From JBFLVT01 sp036804525 (GTDB taxonomy: Bacteria > Bacillota > Desulfotomaculia > Desulfotomaculales > JASEER01): a DNA stretch of 64,000 nt. The stretch lies in NCBI GenBank assembly GCA_036804525.1, contig DAIRSE010000001.1:168881-232880 (forward strand). The letters are read 5' to 3'. The notes beneath the pieces were generated by a model that was given only the letters and a program-made list of their open reading frames with translations, was not told where the DNA came from and did no database searches. The position numbers were made by a program, and so were the translations under genes. Of this stretch, positions 10,089-17,681 are shown piece by piece; position 1 is the stretch's first letter; each line of letters starts with the position of its first letter.

Positions 10089-10602
10089 CGTACTCGCTCC
10101 CCCTCGCCAGGTCTTTAATAACGCGCTCCACGTTACGGTTTGGAACCACTTCGTTGTTAATGACAACCACCGGCGCAAGCCCGCAGCAGCCCACGCAGTT
10201 CACGGTCTCCAGGGTAAAGGCCCGGTCCGCGCTCGTCTCACCGTTCTTAAGACCCATAGTTTTTTCCAACCGCTGCAACACAGACTGGCTGCCCCGGACC
10301 TGGCACGCCGTTCCGGTGCATACGCGAACGACGTTTCTACCCCGGGGTTCCGAGTAGAATCGTTCATAGAAGGAAACAACCCCCCAGACTTGGGACAGCG
10401 GTATCTTCAGTTCGTCCGCCAACACTCGTACTGCTTGCTCAGGCAGGTAACCAAAAGCCTGCTGCACATCGTGAAGGGCGTCCACAAGGGCGCCATCCCG
10501 CCCGATATGGGCAGCAAGAATTGATCGAGTCTGTTCATCGAGCGAAGCATTGTGTGCACTGCCCAATTGGCTTTCCCCCTTAACCTTGCCGACATCCGGC
10601 AT
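10081..10602 (-). CDS. NuoE-like thioredoxin-fold [2Fe-2S] subunit
   Basis: This is the first gene of the NuoEFG-CODH/ACS block. The protein has the NuoE helical N-terminus (VDALHDVQQAFGYLP) and the four [2Fe-2S] ligands in VCTGTACQVRGS and VNCVGCCGLAP. ATG 10600-10602 gives 173 residues. An alternative TTG at 10564-10566 lies eight bases behind AAGGGGG and has the better ribosome site, giving about 161 residues. NuoE-type subunits pair with NuoF-type flavoproteins in complex I, NAD-dependent hydrogenases and formate dehydrogenases. The last codons overlap the start of the NuoF-like gene. Confidence 0.87.
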   Translation of the reverse strand: MPDVGKVKGESQLGSAHNASLDEQTRSILAAHIGRDGALVDALHDVQQAFGYLPEQAVRVLADELKIPLSQVWGVVSFYERFYSEPRGRNVVRVCTGTACQVRGSQSVLQRLEKTMGLKNGETSADRAFTLETVNCVGCCGLAPVVVINNEVVPNRNVERVIKDLARGSEYDE

Positions 10603-10804
10603 CCAACCGTTAGAAGTTGTGGTAGATATGGTAAGTCGCCTGCCTGTCCAGAGCAATAAAAAAACGGCCAACAGCTTTGCTGGAAGTGTGTGGTGCTTCT
10701 TATAGCGTGTGGAACTATCGTTTTGCTGCTTGACCGTTGCTTATTAGTCAAAACGGTACCGATTATCTTTGTAAACGACGGCTTAAACTTCAAATGCAGC
10801 GTGT

Positions 10805-11647
10805 TCACCTCTTACTTGCCAGACTGGATACTAATTGTCCGTAGCCGTCCGCTAGCTTTCTGGTGAACGGCCCGGGGAAGGACGGGCCTACCGGCTGATC
10901 GTTAAAGTAACTCACAGGCATCACGCCCATAACCGAGTTAGTAAGAAAGATCTCCTCGGCATTTTCCAAGTCATCGATTCCCAGAGTAGCTTCAGATACG
11001 TTCAGTCCCAGGCGCCGGGCCAGCGTGAGGACTTTGGCCCGGACAATACCCGCTAACAGACCGCAATCGGCGTGCGGGGTAAATAATCGCCCCTGTCGCA
11101 CGATAAAAATGTTGCTTGCGGAACATTCGGCGACCAAGCCTTCAGTGTTCAAAAGTACCCCTTCGTCCCAACCGTTGCTGCGCGCTTCCTGTCTCGATAG
11201 GATATTGTCCAGGTAGTTAAGGGTTTTCAGCCTAACCGACGGAGAATGACGGTTCCGTCGTATTCCGACAACGCCGATGCGAAAACCCCGCCTATAGTCT
11301 CCGTCGGTATAAAGGGGCGGCCCCAAAGTCACAATAGTGCACGTTTCTCCGCTCGCCGGCCCGGCCGTAACCGTGAGCCGCAGCGAGCCGTCCCTGATAC
11401 CGTTAGCCTGTCTGCAGGCTTCCAGGTACCCCTGCAGACAGCGGTCATCGCTGCTCAGGTTAATACTCAATTGGCCGGCCCCCGCCCGAAGCCTGGCAAG
11501 ATGTTCCCGGGCAAAGAGTATCCGCCCGTTCCGGACTGCCAGTGTTTCAAAAAGGCCCCACCCATATCGGAATCCCCGGTCCAGGGGTGAAATGTGCTTT
11601 CCGGCTGCCGGCAATATTTCCCCGTTGACGCACGCTAAAGTCTCCAC
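10805..11647 (-). CDS. pabC: Aminodeoxychorismate lyase (class IV PLP aminotransferase fold)
   Basis: PabC splits 4-amino-4-deoxychorismate into p-aminobenzoate and pyruvate for folate synthesis. The 280 residues show the fold-type IV pattern: CVNGEILPA at the N-terminus, SPLDRGFRYGWGLFETL, the PLP-lysine segment RLKTLNYLDNI, and EGLVAECSASNIFIV. The GTG start lies inside the end of pabB, overlapping by 13 bases. The class is shared with branched-chain and D-amino acid aminotransferases, but its position behind pabA and pabB makes the folate role likely. In this acetogen-like organism folate also feeds the methyl branch. Confidence 0.88.
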   Translation of the reverse strand: METLACVNGEILPAAGKHISPLDRGFRYGWGLFETLAVRNGRILFAREHLARLRAGAGQLSINLSSDDRCLQGYLEACRQANGIRDGSLRLTVTAGPASGETCTIVTLGPPLYTDGDYRRGFRIGVVGIRRNRHSPSVRLKTLNYLDNILSRQEARSNGWDEGVLLNTEGLVAECSASNIFIVRQGRLFTPHADCGLLAGIVRAKVLTLARRLGLNVSEATLGIDDLENAEEIFLTNSVMGVMPVSYFNDQPVGPSFPGPFTRKLADGYGQLVSSLASKR

Positions 11648-13134
11648 CCGTCCACCTCCAGTCTCGAAACTCCAAGCGCTAGTAAGAGAGCCCTCGCCTT
11701 GTCAAGTGTTTCGTGATACTCGGCTTGCGGATCAGAATCAATGGTTATACCGCCGCCGACGTGGAAGTACGCCTCACCGTCATAGCAAACCACACTCCGG
11801 ATCACGATGCTCAGATCGGCATTGCCGTTAAATCCCAGGTAGCCTATGGCCCCGGTATACACACCGCGCCTAACCGGTTCCAGTTCCTCGATAATCTCCA
11901 TAGACCTAACCTTGGGCGCCCCCGTAACAGAACCTCCCGGAAAGCATGCGCGCAGCAAGTCAACTGCATCGCGACCTGGTTCCAAGCGCCCTTCTACCGC
12001 CGATACGAGTTGAAAAACCGTGGCATAGCTTTCTAACAAATAGAGATCGGGCACTCGCACTGAACCGGAAATGCATACCTTATTTAAATCGCTCCGCAGC
12101 ATATCCACTACCATTGCCAGTTCGGCCCTATCCTTGGCGCTGTGCCATAGTTCTTTGCGCATGCGCTCGTCGAGTTCCGGGGTCAAACCGCGCGGCCTGG
12201 TGCCTTTGATCGGGCGAGTTTGCACCCGGCCATCACGCACCCGCAGGAAGCTCTCCGGTGAGGCCGATACAATGCAAAAACGGTCGTATTTTAAGTAAGC
12301 CGCAAAGGGAGCGGGGTTGATCTCGCGCAACCGCCGATACAGGAGCCAGGGATCGGCGCGATAAGGCAAAGACAGGCGCTGGGCGAGATTAATGACAAAG
12401 ATGTCGCCGGCCTTAATGTAGTCCTTGGCCTGTTCCACAACAGCATAAAAACCGGCGGGGTCGAACGAACCGGACAAACAGGCATCGGAGCAGTTGGTCA
12501 ACAGGCAGACGGGCCTTCGCACCGGCCGTCGGACCGGGAAACCGGTAAACTGTCTTCCGGTCACACCAATCAGTCCCAAGGCAGCAGGCTTTGGGGTTGT
12601 TAAAGCCCAGCGCATCCAACCGATCCTCTCTCTAGCCCGGGCCAAGGCAGCCCGGCCTTGCTCGGGCAGGCCTGTAGCCGCTAGATAGACCCGATTCAAA
12701 TGGTGATCGACAACAACGACCACGTCGTAAAAGCCAAGTTGCAGATCCGCAAACCCAAGATCATCGGCGGCGACAGAGGGGAGAACCTCAATGCTTCTGG
12801 CCAGGTCGTAGCCGAAGTAACCTACCGCGCCGCCGGTGAAAGGCAGCTCCGCAGCGGCCCAAGGTTGGTTACAAGCAGCCAACATTTTACGTAAGGCGTC
12901 AAAAGGGTCAGCCTCAACGATTTCTAAAGAGCCGTCACAACCAACCTCAAGCCGTCCGTCTTTCCCCGTTAAGGTTAGGAAAGGGTCGGCGCTCAAAAAG
13001 GAGTACCGAGCCATCTCTTTCAGCCGCAGCGCGCTCTCAAGTAGAAAGGGATACCTTAGATGCCTGATCCTCTCAAACAATGCGACAGGGTCCGGAGTAA
13101 GCGGCAACTCCTCAACAAGAGGAAGAACAGTCAT
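11635..13134 (-). CDS. pabB: Aminodeoxychorismate synthase component I
   Basis: The 499-residue chorismate-utilising enzyme aminates chorismate with ammonia from PabA. The C-terminal catalytic domain shows RPIKGTRPRG, where the Lys of PIKGT is typical of PabB, whereas anthranilate synthases have Ala there. It also shows GGSVTGAPKVRSMEIIEELE and GAIGYLGFNG. The N-terminal domain is complete. It overlaps pabA upstream by 23 bases and pabC downstream by 13, so the three form a tight operon. The organism may also use the shared glutamine subunit for tryptophan synthesis. No trp genes are in the window. Confidence 0.9.
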   Translation of the reverse strand: MTVLPLVEELPLTPDPVALFERIRHLRYPFLLESALRLKEMARYSFLSADPFLTLTGKDGRLEVGCDGSLEIVEADPFDALRKMLAACNQPWAAAELPFTGGAVGYFGYDLARSIEVLPSVAADDLGFADLQLGFYDVVVVVDHHLNRVYLAATGLPEQGRAALARARERIGWMRWALTTPKPAALGLIGVTGRQFTGFPVRRPVRRPVCLLTNCSDACLSGSFDPAGFYAVVEQAKDYIKAGDIFVINLAQRLSLPYRADPWLLYRRLREINPAPFAAYLKYDRFCIVSASPESFLRVRDGRVQTRPIKGTRPRGLTPELDERMRKELWHSAKDRAELAMVVDMLRSDLNKVCISGSVRVPDLYLLESYATVFQLVSAVEGRLEPGRDAVDLLRACFPGGSVTGAPKVRSMEIIEELEPVRRGVYTGAIGYLGFNGNADLSIVIRSVVCYDGEAYFHVGGGITIDSDPQAEYHETLDKARALLLALGVSRLEVDGWRL

Positions 13135-13711
13135 GCCAGCGCCCCCTTTTCATGGCAACAAAGTTGGCCAACAGTAAAAGACCGGCGGGCGTCAGAATAG
13201 ACTCAGGGTGAAACTGCACGCCCTCCACTACGTAATCCCGATGGCGTAATCCCATGATCTCCCCTGCCGAATCCAGGGCGGAAATAACCAGTTGGGACGG
13301 CAGGCTTTCACGTACAACGACTAACGAATGGTACCTGGCGGCAACCAAGGGGTTGGGGAGACCCCGGTAGATTGGGCCGCCGTCGTGGTAAATCTTTGAC
13401 GCCTTTCCGTGCATCGGCCGTTGGGCGTGGTCAACCAAACCTCCGAACGCCCGGGCAATCGCCTGGTGTCCAAGGCAAACTCCTAAAATAGGAACACGCC
13501 CGCAGAATCGCCGGACCGCGTCAACGCATATTCCGGCGTCATCAGGGGTACAGGGTCCCGGCGATAACACCAGGTGCGACATCTCCACCGCCTCAAGTTC
13601 ATCAAGGGTGACCCGGTCATTGCGAAACACCAGCACTTTTTCCCCCAGCATCCTGAAACAGCCGTAAAGGTTGTAGACAAATGAATCGTAGTTGTCGATG
13701 ATTACGATCAA
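13112..13711 (-). CDS. pabA: Glutamine amidotransferase of aminodeoxychorismate / anthranilate synthase
   Basis: This class I glutamine amidotransferase supplies ammonia to PabB and perhaps also to TrpE. It starts at TTG 13709-13711 (IVIIDNYDSFVYNL), nine bases behind GGAGG; longer starts run into the leader terminator. The 199 residues carry LSPGPCTPDD, the catalytic Cys in ILGVCLGHQAIA, and His-Glu in GVQFHPESILT. In Bacillus the equivalent gene serves both folate and tryptophan pathways and is regulated by tryptophan. The leader upstream here has features that suggest similar control. Confidence 0.92.
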   Translation of the reverse strand: MIVIIDNYDSFVYNLYGCFRMLGEKVLVFRNDRVTLDELEAVEMSHLVLSPGPCTPDDAGICVDAVRRFCGRVPILGVCLGHQAIARAFGGLVDHAQRPMHGKASKIYHDGGPIYRGLPNPLVAARYHSLVVVRESLPSQLVISALDSAGEIMGLRHRDYVVEGVQFHPESILTPAGLLLLANFVAMKRGRWHDCSSSC

Positions 13712-13733
13712 CCATTCCCACCTCCACCCTGAA

Positions 13734-13765
13734 AAACAAAAAACACCGATACCGCAGTACCGGTG
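13734..13765 (-). terminator. Intrinsic terminator / attenuator before pabA
   Basis: On the minus strand CACCGGTAC and GTATCGGTG pair with one G-U wobble around a TGCG loop, followed by a run of T broken by one G. It lies between the operon promoter region and the pabA start, so it can act only as an attenuator or as the end of an upstream transcript. Confidence 0.7.
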
Positions 13766-13825
13766 CTCACCCCGTATCTCCGAGTCGTCTAGGCTCTCCT
13801 CCACTCTCTAAGTCTCTTCAATCTC
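13734..13825 (-). promoter_or_regulatory. Candidate attenuator leader of the pab operon with (G/U)AG triplets
   Basis: Read on the minus strand, the leader holds GAG or TAG triplets whose first bases lie at 13825, 13816, 13810, 13806, 13801, 13796, 13791, 13780 and 13768. In the middle they are spaced about five bases apart. They run directly into the terminator at 13734-13765, just ahead of the pabA ribosome site. Closely spaced (G/U)AG triplets are the binding pattern of the tryptophan-sensing protein TRAP. The functional reading is an inference; the triplets and hairpin are seen. Confidence 0.4.
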
Positions 13826-13960
13826 ATCTTATTAAGAAGTCTATACACGGCTTACTCGTAAACAGAGTTTACCATTCCCACCCGGATCCATCAATCGCGA
13901 TTCCGTTCAACTACGCCTTCCGAACTTAATCTTACCTCCGTTTTTGCTTCTTCAGCTGCC

Positions 13961-14155
13961 TTATTTATTAGGAGAGTCCGTCCTTTCCCCAGCTAATCGC
14001 TGGGCGATTTCCTGCATGGAATCGGCCATCGATTCCTGGGCTTTCATTATTCTCCATAAAATCGCCAGAAGAAACGCAACAATAACCAATGGTCCAATTC
14101 CGGTCAAAAAAATCATTATTAGTTCCGGCAACCCTATTCCCAACATTCCCAACAT
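13961..14155 (-). CDS. Small single-pass membrane protein
   Basis: A 64-residue protein starting at ATG 14153-14155, five bases behind AAAGGGGG. One hydrophobic span (GLPELIMIFLTGIGPLVIVAFLLAIL) is followed by a basic and then amphipathic tail (MADSMQEIAQRLAGE). It lies directly after a broken lipoprotein-sorting-type gene on the same strand. No family is recognised. The strong ribosome site and the charge pattern (positive after the membrane span) support a real gene. Confidence 0.6.
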   Translation of the reverse strand: MLGMLGIGLPELIMIFLTGIGPLVIVAFLLAILWRIMKAQESMADSMQEIAQRLAGERTDSPNK

Positions 14156-14194
14156 ACTTACCCCCTTTTTCTTAATTGACAATGTCTTACAGCC

Positions 14195-14393
14195 TTAGAC
14201 TTCCTCCATTGATTCGGCCATCCGAAGGACTTCCTCGGGCGATAGGCGCCCCGAAATCTCATACATTACCCTGTCCTCTAGCCAGGTAATGCTGGCCCAG
14301 CCGTTTGTCGTCCATCCCCGCACTTGCAGGAAGAGTCAATATATTGAAAGAAACCAAGAGTAAGACCGTTAACAAGACAGCCGGACGGCGCAA
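14195..14393 (-). pseudogene. Remnant of an exported DUF4367-like protein gene (signal peptide plus C-terminus, out of frame)
   Basis: A ribosome site GGGAGG and TTG 14391-14393 open a clear signal peptide (RRPAVLLTVLLLVSF, ending LPASA-G). That frame soon meets a stop. In another frame the sequence reads WASITWLEDRVMYEISGRL followed by SPEEVLRMAESMEEV and TAA 14195-14197. This looks like the C-terminus of DUF4367 / lipoprotein-sorting-type proteins, as I recall that family. The middle of the gene is missing. It is best read as an internal deletion with a frameshift. The family name is less certain than the fact that the gene is broken. Confidence 0.6.
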
Positions 14394-14541
14394 CGCTTCA
14401 ACCTCCCGTCTCATTGACCTGGCAAAAAGTAACATCACCTAGTAAACCCGGGAGACGTTCAGTTTATGACACTTATTTTAAGAAGGATTTTTGTGCGTTG
14501 CCCTTTACGAAAGTACGCTTAAAAGCTTCTGTAATACATAT

Positions 14542-14570
14542 AAAAACCCGCGAAACAATCTCGCGGGTTT
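14542..14570 (-). terminator. Intrinsic terminator downstream of tRNA-Arg
   Basis: On the minus strand AAACCCGCGA and TCGCGGGTTT form a ten-base-pair stem with a seven-base loop and end in TTTTTAT. It lies 15 bp past the CCA end of tRNA-Arg. Confidence 0.85.
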
Positions 14571-14584
14571 GATGTTCTTGTGTA

Positions 14585-14659
<75 letters not shown>

Positions 14660-14757
14660 AAAGATCAGCAAGATTAATTATACCTCACCAACAGACCGAA
14701 TGCAACTTGAACTGCCTTGCATTGAACACTGAGCGTCGAGCATAGACCTGCGACCGA

Positions 14758-15684
14758 TTACAGGCCCGCCTCCCGCTGAATCCGTTTCAGGATACCTGCA
14801 GAGTGGTGCAGGGCACCCAGCTCGTTCGGTGCAAGGGGCAGTTCGAGTACCTTGTGTCTCCCTTCCCTTCCCACGACGGTAGGCAGGCTGCAGCATGTTC
14901 CCGACTCGCCGTATTGCCCCTCAAGCAGGCCCGAGACCGTCAGGATGCTCTGCTGGTCGCGGAGGATCGACTCGATGATGCGGCGGACAGCCAGGCTTAC
15001 CCCGTAATAGGTCGCACCCTTGCGGGCGATAATCTCGGCGGCGGAATTACGGACCTGATCGGCGATCAGCTTCTTGTCGGGGGGCGGCACATCCCGCCGA
15101 CGGCAAAACTCATCGATGGCAACTCCTGCAATAGTCGCCAGGCTCCAGGCGAACACCTCGCTGTCGCCGTGTTCCCCAACCACATAGGCATGCACGTTCC
15201 GGCTGTCCACCTGGCAGTGCCGGCTCAGGAACTTCCTGAAGCGGGCGCTGTCGAGGACCGTTCCCGAACCGATCACCCGGTTGGATGGCAGCGACGTAAA
15301 CTTGAGGGCGGCATAGGTCAGGACGTCCACCGGGTTGGTTACGATCAAGAAGACCCCGCCGTTCCAGTGACGGGTTAGCTGCCCGGTCACCTGCCGGACC
15401 ACGGCCAGGTTTTTGTGAACAAGGTCCAGCCTGCTTTCCCCCGGGCGTTGGTTGGCCCCTGCGCAGAAAACCACGATGCCGGCATCCCGGCAGTCGCTGT
15501 AGTCGCCGGCGTAAAGGTTAACGGGTCCGACGAGCGCAGTTCCGTCGGCAATGTCCATAGCCTCCCCTTGCGCCCGTTTTTCATCAATATCGATAAGAAC
15601 GATTTCATTAACCATTTGTGCCGTCATTAAAGCGTAGGCGATAGTCGATCCAACCGCACCGGCACCGATGATGGCAATTTTCAA
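14758..15684 (-). CDS. ldh: L-lactate dehydrogenase
   Basis: The 308-residue NAD-dependent enzyme interconverts pyruvate and L-lactate. The N-terminus has the nucleotide-binding GAGAVGSTIAYAL. The substrate loop reads GANQRPGESRLDL, where Gln before Arg-Pro-Gly-Glu marks lactate, not malate, dehydrogenase. IVTNPVDVLTY and the catalytic GEHGDSEVFAWS follow. The start is TTG 15682-15684 behind AGAGGTGA. It stands alone between tRNA-Arg and a divergent small gene, so it is probably transcribed separately. Confidence 0.93.
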   Translation of the reverse strand: MKIAIIGAGAVGSTIAYALMTAQMVNEIVLIDIDEKRAQGEAMDIADGTALVGPVNLYAGDYSDCRDAGIVVFCAGANQRPGESRLDLVHKNLAVVRQVTGQLTRHWNGGVFLIVTNPVDVLTYAALKFTSLPSNRVIGSGTVLDSARFRKFLSRHCQVDSRNVHAYVVGEHGDSEVFAWSLATIAGVAIDEFCRRRDVPPPDKKLIADQVRNSAAEIIARKGATYYGVSLAVRRIIESILRDQQSILTVSGLLEGQYGESGTCCSLPTVVGREGRHKVLELPLAPNELGALHHSAGILKRIQREAGL

Positions 15685-15786
15685 ACCAGGTCACCTCTCC
15701 CCTCTATCTTGCCCCAGAATTGAAACTTTTCCAAGCCTGAATGGGCAGTTAGTATTATGGGAACAATTACAAGCGAGGTGAGAAAA

Positions 15787-15951
15787 GTGCTGCGCAAGGC
15801 TTTATGGTTTGCAGCAAAGACTTACGTCGTAGCCTGGGTGTGGCCCAAGTTAAAGCGTAACACCAGCGCCTTTATCCGCAGAACCTTCAGCGTACGCAAC
15901 CTTCTAGGGGACGCAGCGGGTACCTGGTGGGAGATGCGCAAAGTCAAGTAG
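15787..15951 (+). CDS. Small conserved-looking protein of unknown function
   Basis: The reading frame is open from ATG 15757. GAGGTGAG precedes GTG 15787, and starting there gives 54 residues (VLRKALWFAAKTYVVAWVW and a basic tail with RNTSAFIRRTFSVRN). One aromatic-rich hydrophobic stretch could touch the membrane. It is divergent from ldh and the first of several tiny plus-strand genes. No family is recognised. Confidence 0.5.
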   Translation: MLRKALWFAAKTYVVAWVWPKLKRNTSAFIRRTFSVRNLLGDAAGTWWEMRKVK

Positions 15952-15992
15952 AGTTTACTAAACCAAATACTACGGAATAACAGGTGAAACAT

Positions 15993-16118
15993 GTGACAAA
16001 TACGATTCTCGTGACAATGTTGCTTGTTGTCGTTGTAGCTGTAGGCGGCTTCTTCCTGGTGCAGGCAAACCGCAAACGCGGCGTAGAAGTGCGGGAACGC
16101 AGCAACGATGATGAATAG
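15993..16118 (+). CDS. Tiny single-span membrane protein (41 residues)
   Basis: GTG 15993-15995 follows AGGTGA at five bases. The peptide has one membrane span (ILVTMLLVVVVAVGGFFLV) and a charged tail (QANRKRGVEVRERSNDDE). It lies 41 bp after another small gene on the same strand. Size, strong ribosome site and positive-inside tail support a translated small membrane protein. No function can be named. Confidence 0.55.
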   Translation: MTNTILVTMLLVVVVAVGGFFLVQANRKRGVEVRERSNDDE

Positions 16119-16165
16119 GGCTTCAGCGGGCAGATCCCAAAGGTTGCGCGCCGCCAGCCTGTTGT

Positions 16166-16741
16166 TTAAGTTCCTGTATCTGAGAAAATCCCGGGATCAT
16201 TCTCAGCCCAATGGTAATCGGCCTGGACAATACGCCACCCTGCAACCGTATAAGTCAGTGTGAACAAGGCGGTTCCATAATCGTAGCGCCCTGAGGCCCA
16301 GTCTAACGCCTCTACACTGGCTTTAACCACAGCTGTTTCCCCGTTGACGCTTATCGCCAGCCATTCAGTTACCCGCGCTCCGCCGCAGTTATCGGTGTTG
16401 CGGGCCTCCCATACGGCATCGGTCAACTTGTCAAGCAGCGGACCGGCATATGTTCGTTCAAGGATGGTGCGTAGTTCGGGCTTAGAATCAGCACCAAAAA
16501 AATCGTCGGCGGCAAGAGCCCTCACTACAACCTGAATCACCGATTCTTCCCCGCGGTGCGGATCATCATTAAATACACCGCCAACCACATCGGGGTTCTC
16601 CGCGGCTTGTAGGTTTTCCGGGGCCGGGGTCGACCAGGATGAATAGTGCGGTGCACTAAAAGACGGATTAAAAAATGTACAAACAGTCAGAACCAACCCA
16701 ATTAGAAGAGCGAAGCAAAGCGCAATGACAAGGAGACGCAT
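16166..16741 (-). CDS. Exported or membrane-anchored protein of unknown function
   Basis: The 191 residues begin with a hydrophobic signal or anchor (LLVIALCFALLIGLVLTVC) followed by a Ser/Pro-rich linker. The rest is a soluble domain with LRTILERTYAGPLLDKL and a C-terminal beta-rich part (VNGETAVVKASVEAL, LFTLTYTVAGWRIVQADY). The C-terminal pattern looks like an NTF2/cystatin-like fold seen in secreted proteins that tally substituted sequences, but I do not recognise a named family. The gene lies opposite to its small neighbours. Confidence 0.7.
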   Translation of the reverse strand: MRLLVIALCFALLIGLVLTVCTFFNPSFSAPHYSSWSTPAPENLQAAENPDVVGGVFNDDPHRGEESVIQVVVRALAADDFFGADSKPELRTILERTYAGPLLDKLTDAVWEARNTDNCGGARVTEWLAISVNGETAVVKASVEALDWASGRYDYGTALFTLTYTVAGWRIVQADYHWAENDPGIFSDTGT

Positions 16742-16927
16742 ACCATCACCTCCCAGTTATTTCCTGTTTGCATTGCCAAACCCCTGCCGCGAACTGCTTG
16801 TGTTTTTGTCTATATAGCGCGGAGAAGGTCACTGCTGACCTCCTGCCACAATGCAAAAATTATCTTCGTATCATTCTTATCCAACCTGCGGATACTGAAA
16901 GAAAGCGTAAATGGGAGGTTTATCGGC

Positions 16928-17062
16928 ATGCGTTTTCGCATAGGCAGATTGGTTGGCTTGGCGGCCTTGGTAGGCGCCGCTTTTGCCGCATACAAAATGG
17001 TGCGTACTGAGGATAAATCTGAAGCTTCCAAAGTTGAGCGGATGCTGGAAAAGGTTAAGTAA
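16928..17062 (+). CDS. Tiny membrane-associated protein (44 residues)
   Basis: ATG 16928-16930 lies nine bases behind GGGAGG. The peptide has a basic start (MRFRIGR), an Ala/Leu/Val hydrophobic segment (LVGLAALVGAAFAAY) and an acidic, helical tail (EDKSEASKVERMLEKVK). It sits 120 bp before the promoter of a structured RNA. No family is recognised. Confidence 0.55.
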   Translation: MRFRIGRLVGLAALVGAAFAAYKMVRTEDKSEASKVERMLEKVK

Positions 17063-17182
17063 GTGGGCGTTCGCACCACTACCGATGAAGGCCGGTGTAA
17101 AAACCGCGATTTCGGAGAAGACCACGGAGACCGGACACAGGAGTAGGCCAAGCTATTGTCCCAATTTTCAAACTATTTCTTG

Positions 17183-17212
17183 TTGACGGGGCGCTTTTCC
17201 GCCGCTTAGAAT
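17183..17212 (+). promoter_or_regulatory. Sigma-A type promoter of the structured RNA at 17219
   Basis: TTGACG (17183-17188) and TAGAAT (17207-17212) are separated by 18 bases. The expected start, seven bases on, is A17219, which is exactly the first base of the long closing stem of the RNA. Confidence 0.65.
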
Positions 17213-17218
17213 CAAATC

Positions 17219-17373
17219 ACGGAGAGCGATGAGAGGTTATCAACGGTCGTTAGGTTCTGGACCCGTGAGTACGTTCGGTACGTTTGCCAGGTGTGAGAGT
17301 CCTAGAGTCCTGTCGGTTACTGTTTAGCTGTCATCGCTCTCCGTTCCGTTTGTCCGCATCAAGCGGGCTTTTA
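17219..17373 (+). ncRNA. Unidentified structured RNA, about 155 nt
   Basis: The ends 17219-17232 (ACGGAGAGCGATGA) and 17331-17344 (TCATCGCTCTCCGT) form a perfect 14-bp closing stem. The inside holds smaller helices, for example CTGG with CCAG and GTAC with GTAC near the tip, which gives a rod with a loose middle. A promoter precedes it and a terminator (GTCCGC, AUCAA, GCGGGC, then TTTTA) ends it at 17352-17373. No open reading frame of note lies within. The shape recalls 6S RNA, but I do not see a diagnostic sequence for any known class. Confidence 0.6.
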
Positions 17374-17471
17374 TCATGAGCAACGTTGCCAAACGCTGGT
17401 GTACAAACTTTGTTCTACCGCTGCAAGCTTGAGGTTAAAGCACGTACAGAAGACGGGAGGCTTTACTGCGT

Positions 17472-17624
17472 ATGGACAGTTGCGGAACATGCAGGCATTA
17501 CACGGTTGAACGTAAAGCGCCGCTGGAAATGGGACGGTGTACCGTGGGCGACGCCGTAGTCACCAGAGACTTTACGGGATGTCCTTTTAGCTCTTATCTT
17601 CCCTACGAAACTGCGGAAGGATAG
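17472..17624 (+). CDS. Small four-cysteine protein, probably metal-binding
   Basis: A 50-residue protein from ATG 17472 behind GGGAGG (spacing about 12). It reads DSCGTCRHYTVERKAP, then GRCTVGDAV and TGCPFSSYL, so it has a CxxCxH motif and two further Cys. This pattern fits a small zinc- or iron-binding domain. It ends ten bases before a strong bidirectional terminator. No named family is recognised. Confidence 0.55.
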   Translation: MDSCGTCRHYTVERKAPLEMGRCTVGDAVVTRDFTGCPFSSYLPYETAEG

Positions 17625-17634
17625 TGTTTCCCCT

Positions 17635-17668
17635 AAGAGAAAGGGCCTAGCGCGAGGCCCTTTCTCTT
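17635..17668. terminator. Bidirectional terminator between convergent genes
   Basis: AAGAGAAAGGGCCT and AGGCCCTTTCTCTT form a perfect 14-bp stem with loop AGCGCG. A T-rich run follows on the plus strand, and the minus strand has TT and an A/T-rich flank. It ends the small Cys protein and cotF. Confidence 0.9.
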
Positions 17669-17681
17669 GTTTTGCGCTTGT

